Assembly (NCBI GenBank): GCA_017998095.1
Contig: JAGODU010000081.1
Span: forward strand, 1-18,100
DNA: 18,100 bases
Source: Prolixibacteraceae bacterium
GTDB lineage: Bacteria; Bacteroidota; Bacteroidia; Bacteroidales; Prolixibacteraceae
Direction of reading: 5' to 3'
Made by a program: the position numbers and the translations under genes. Position 1 is the stretch's first letter. The number at the start of each line of letters is the position of its first letter. Of this stretch, positions 15,360 through 18,100 are shown in pieces. Below the pieces are notes generated by a model. That model did no database searches. It was not told where the DNA came from and saw only the letters and a list, made by a program, of their open reading frames with translations.

Positions 15360-16589
15360 TCATTGATTGATCTGACAGAATTTCTCGAAATACATAAACA
15401 AAGTTTTAGCCTGGATATCTTTATTAAAAAATTGTTCGGCAATCTTACGACCATTTAATCCTACTATTAGGGCTCTGTCAGGATTCCTAAGTGCACGTCT
15501 CATTGCCTCGGCAAAGGATATTGCCGAACCAGGCTCGGCAAAATAAACAGATTCACCATCATTTAGATAATCAGGTATTTCGCCCACCCGGGTGGCACAA
15601 ACCGGATGCCCTGTTGCAAGGTATTCACCAAGTTTTGTTGGGAAACCTCCCTGAGCTTGTTTTGAATCAGGCCGAGGTAATACAAGTAGGTTGGCATTCA
15701 TAATAATTGGAGGTATCTCATCTCGCAGTAACTCTCCTTTCCAAAAAACACGATTATCCAAATGCATTTTATCTATCAACCTCAGATGGGAAGGTGTATC
15801 ATAGTTCCAACCTCCAACCAAATATAATTTGTATTGTGGAAATTCATGTGCCAACTGTGCAAATGCATGAATTAAGATATTTACTCCATCTTTTGCATTA
15901 TCCATCACTCCAATAAAAGCGATATAAGGCTTTTCAAAGCCAGAGCAAACGTAATCTACTTTCCTAAACCGTTCCAGATCTACCGTCATTGGTAAATGAA
16001 TAAACTTGGGACCTGGTTGAGGAAATTGCATGTAATGTTCCATTAATGTTCTTGTCATTAATGCTATTCCATCGTAAGCAAAATAAGCTATCTTTTCAAA
16101 ATATTTCGCTCGTTTTTCTCCTTCCAGCCTATGTACTAGTCTTCCTTTGTTGGACTTATGAATATCCAAGTATTCATTCATCTCCAGGAAAGTCTTTATA
16201 TTCGGATTCTTCTTCTTCAGATTAACGACTAGCTTAAAAAGACTAAAGTCACAATCTGTCCAAACAATAATATTACTCCTTTTTGCAAGAGCTCTTTTGG
16301 CTCTACTCATTATTACAGGATATATTATCGGGAGAAGAAAATACTTATAAAGTCTCTTATTCCAGAGTTTATCATGAATAAGAGTGCATTGGTAATGATA
16401 TCGAATTTTACCTATTCTACCTTTACTCCCAAGCGTTGCAGCTTCAAGCCGAGAAAGATATCCATTTGTAATATTAAGGCAAATTTCAACTCCCAGTTCA
16501 GATAATCCTTCTAGTAGAGTCCTCACTCTATTACCTGATGCAGAACTTTCAGAAAATGGATTAAATCTTGCTATGTATATTACTTCCAT
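15360..16589 (-). CDS. GT4 glycosyltransferase
   Basis: This 409-residue enzyme starts at the ATG at 16589, because MEVIYIARFNPFSES is the usual first strand of this fold. The in-frame ATG at 16604 adds only MVILL. Rossmann-like halves are seen, with the acceptor-side motif SASGNRVRTLLEGL (about 16-29) and the donor-side stretch YIAFIGVMDNAKDGVNIL (about 222-239). The E-x7-E region is replaced by GGFPTKLGEYLATGHPV (about 314-330), a variant common in GT4 proteins that use an FPxKxxEYLA block. It would add one sugar of the repeat unit on the cytoplasmic face. It overlaps the end of the preceding glycosyltransferase gene by 29 bp, which supports joint translation. Confidence 0.86.
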   Translation of the reverse strand: MEVIYIARFNPFSESSASGNRVRTLLEGLSELGVEICLNITNGYLSRLEAATLGSKGRIGKIRYHYQCTLIHDKLWNKRLYKYFLLPIIYPVIMSRAKRALAKRSNIIVWTDCDFSLFKLVVNLKKKNPNIKTFLEMNEYLDIHKSNKGRLVHRLEGEKRAKYFEKIAYFAYDGIALMTRTLMEHYMQFPQPGPKFIHLPMTVDLERFRKVDYVCSGFEKPYIAFIGVMDNAKDGVNILIHAFAQLAHEFPQYKLYLVGGWNYDTPSHLRLIDKMHLDNRVFWKGELLRDEIPPIIMNANLLVLPRPDSKQAQGGFPTKLGEYLATGHPVCATRVGEIPDYLNDGESVYFAEPGSAISFAEAMRRALRNPDRALIVGLNGRKIAEQFFNKDIQAKTLFMYFEKFCQINQ

Positions 16590-17829
16590 GAGCAATATTA
16601 CCATATATTGTCAAGAGTTCCGTAACAATCTTCTCTTTGTTGTGACGATACAATGCTTTTATCCTTGCATTATTACCATATTTACCTGCTTTTGATTTGT
16701 CATAAAGGAGCTCCAAAATAGCTCCGGCCATCGACCATGGATCACCATCCTGAATGACAATTCCTTCTTCCTTATCTCTAAGCAATGATGGCGTGCCTCC
16801 TGCATGTGTTGTAATGCAAGGCATTCCAAGAAGCATTGCTTCACACAGACTATTTGGACTGTTTTCTATGTGTGAGGGCATAACATACAGATCAGACTCA
16901 AGCATCTTGGCAATTAAATCGTGTTCAACAAGATTACCTAATAAAACTAACCCAGATGTGGGATAATTTTCCTTCAATTTTCTTCTGACAACTTTATCTA
17001 ATAAACTGTGTCTCGAAATACCAGCAACACGCCATTCAAGCTTAATTCCGATTTGTTGAAGTGCACTCAATGTCTGACAAATTGTTTCGAACCCTTTGTA
17101 ATATGATTCACCTATCGTGGAATGTATAATAAGTATAGCATTGCCTGGCGCTGTCCATTTTGTAGTATAAAACAAATCACGAATTATTTCATCATTATGA
17201 TAATAAACGCTTTCAGGCGCAAGAATTCTAGTTATTCGTCTATCCCAATCAGTTCTACCTATAATATTTTTACAATTCTTAATATTATTTATTTCCCGCC
17301 CAGAACAATATTTCAACTTTCTAAATTGTTGATTGAATGACTTATTTAATAACCAGGTAATTGGTGAAAGCAGATTTATCCCTTTATTTGACCCATATTT
17401 TCTTTCGATTCCGCTATAATATTTGTGACTATATACAGTACAATTGCCTTGAATACTTATTACTATCGGAATTTCAGTCTTATTTATCAAACAACTGAAT
17501 GGATTCTCAGTTCCGTGAATATGAATGACATCGGGTTTAACTCTACCTATTATTTCCAAGTAAAGTTCTAAGTCCTCGTCGTCAATTAAATCACCAAAAA
17601 AGATATCTTTAATGACATTAATCCTCCAGTGTTTTTTACAAATGGGATAATAGGAAACCTCTTCATGTACAAATGGTTTAGCAAATCGTGCATAATAAAA
17701 CGCCACGGATAAGCTAACCTTGTTCTTAATTACCCTTTCGAGCGCCTTTAACCAGTTTCCTCTAGTGTCGCCTGCTTTTAAAACTTCATCCGCACCAACG
17801 GGTGTATTGGTAAACCACAGAACCTTCAT
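16561..17829 (-). CDS. GT4 glycosyltransferase
   Basis: This is a 422-residue GT-B protein. The start MKVLWFTNTP is the first strand, and PDVIHIHGTENP at 99-110 is the usual N-domain motif. In the C-terminal domain, IIHSTIGESYYKG (234-246) binds the donor phosphate, and the E-x7-E pair is Glu322 and Glu330 in HIENSPNSLCEAMLLGMP, followed by AGGTPSLL. A region near 135-185 is rich in Lys, Arg and Asn and seems longer than usual. The donor cannot be predicted. It follows the membrane-protein gene by 43 bp and overlaps the next transferase gene. Confidence 0.86.
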   Translation of the reverse strand: MKVLWFTNTPVGADEVLKAGDTRGNWLKALERVIKNKVSLSVAFYYARFAKPFVHEEVSYYPICKKHWRINVIKDIFFGDLIDDEDLELYLEIIGRVKPDVIHIHGTENPFSCLINKTEIPIVISIQGNCTVYSHKYYSGIERKYGSNKGINLLSPITWLLNKSFNQQFRKLKYCSGREINNIKNCKNIIGRTDWDRRITRILAPESVYYHNDEIIRDLFYTTKWTAPGNAILIIHSTIGESYYKGFETICQTLSALQQIGIKLEWRVAGISRHSLLDKVVRRKLKENYPTSGLVLLGNLVEHDLIAKMLESDLYVMPSHIENSPNSLCEAMLLGMPCITTHAGGTPSLLRDKEEGIVIQDGDPWSMAGAILELLYDKSKAGKYGNNARIKALYRHNKEKIVTELLTIYGNIAHGSNIHSKI

Positions 17830-17872
17830 AAGTTATTTAAATAAGTTATATGAGAATAACAAATTTTTTCAA

Positions 17873-18100
17873 TTATTTAAATCGTGAGTTCAGTGCCTGA
17901 TAAACTTCATTATCACTATGGTTTCTTAGAGATGCAGTAAAACAGGCTGTCACCGAAATCCAAACAAAAATATAATCAGTTGTAAATGAAGGTAAATTAT
18001 AAGATACCATCATTACAAAATAAACAAAAAGATAAGAGGCAAGGGCTTTGAGCAAGTCATTATTGCTTTTGAAAAATCCCAGATAGATTGCTCTCAGGAT
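17873..18100 (-). CDS. Polytopic membrane protein, C-terminal fragment (polymerase/ligase-like)
   Basis: The frame is open from the right window edge to a TAA at 17873-17875 and gives 75 residues of the C-terminus. It does not begin at the internal TTG at 18055, because upstream codons continue (ILRAIYLGFFKSNNDL). Two hydrophobic stretches, about ALASYLFVYFVMMVSY and YIFVWISVTACF, are separated by a short polar loop, and a polar tail of about 20 residues follows. This layout fits the end of an O-antigen polymerase or ligase (Wzy/WaaL type), but a flippase or other membrane protein is not excluded. Its position upstream of glycosyltransferases in the same direction supports a role in polysaccharide assembly. 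Confidence 0.6.
   Translation of the reverse strand: MLRAIYLGFFKSNNDLLKALASYLFVYFVMMVSYNLPSFTTDYIFVWISVTACFTASLRNHSDNEVYQALNSRFK

Noticed and set aside
16659..16844. Second minus-strand frame inside the glycosyltransferase at 16561-17829
   Set aside because: It lies in an alternative frame within a conserved GT4 donor domain and has no independent features.
1..18100. CRISPR arrays, tRNA or rRNA genes, toxin-antitoxin or phage-defence genes
   Set aside because: No regularly spaced repeats, cloverleaf-like segments or defence-type domains were seen. All intact genes fit polysaccharide or acyl-group synthesis.

Overview
The window looks like part of a surface-polysaccharide locus (O-antigen or capsule type) from a Bacteroidetes bacterium. 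The assignment rests on AT-rich DNA, tightly packed genes without obvious Shine-Dalgarno sites, a Cys-cluster GT4 glycosyltransferase and an ESDDWGSIR deacetylase-like family that I know mainly from that phylum, and a short PglC-type initiating transferase. All intact genes lie on the minus strand, so transcription runs from right to left. The species cannot be named from the sequence.

Right part (18100 to 10895): the 3' end of a polytopic membrane protein (perhaps a polymerase or ligase), two GT4 glycosyltransferases, a deacetylase-like protein, a glutamine-dependent asparagine-synthase-type amidotransferase and a third GT4 enzyme. Two gaps interrupt this part: 211 bp upstream of the first deacetylase-like gene and about 157 bp upstream of the third GT4 gene. 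Each gap holds an inverted repeat.

Middle part (10902 to 6047): a second deacetylase-like paralogue, a Cys-cluster GT4 enzyme, a WbuB-like GT4 enzyme, a PglC-like phosphoglycosyl transferase that would start the repeat unit on undecaprenyl phosphate, and a NeuD/PglD-like sugar N-acyltransferase.

Left part (6035 to 527): a compact carrier-protein module made of ketoacyl-ACP synthase III, a DltA/NRPS-like adenylating ligase, a two-lobed GNAT acyltransferase, an ACP, two short-chain reductases and a second ACP. It has the parts needed to activate a starter, extend it, reduce keto groups and hand a short hydroxylated or aminoacyl group to a sugar. The simplest reading is that the module makes a custom acyl decoration for an amino sugar in the polysaccharide. 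The NeuD-like or GNAT protein would be the transferase.

Far left (1 to 526): no intact gene. The N-terminal end of an IS3-family OrfA runs off the window edge, and next to it lies a decayed stretch resembling an IS256/Mutator transposase on the plus strand. The locus therefore borders a region of mobile-element debris. The window holds no nucleotide-sugar biosynthesis genes and no flippase or export genes. They must lie to the right or elsewhere in the genome.
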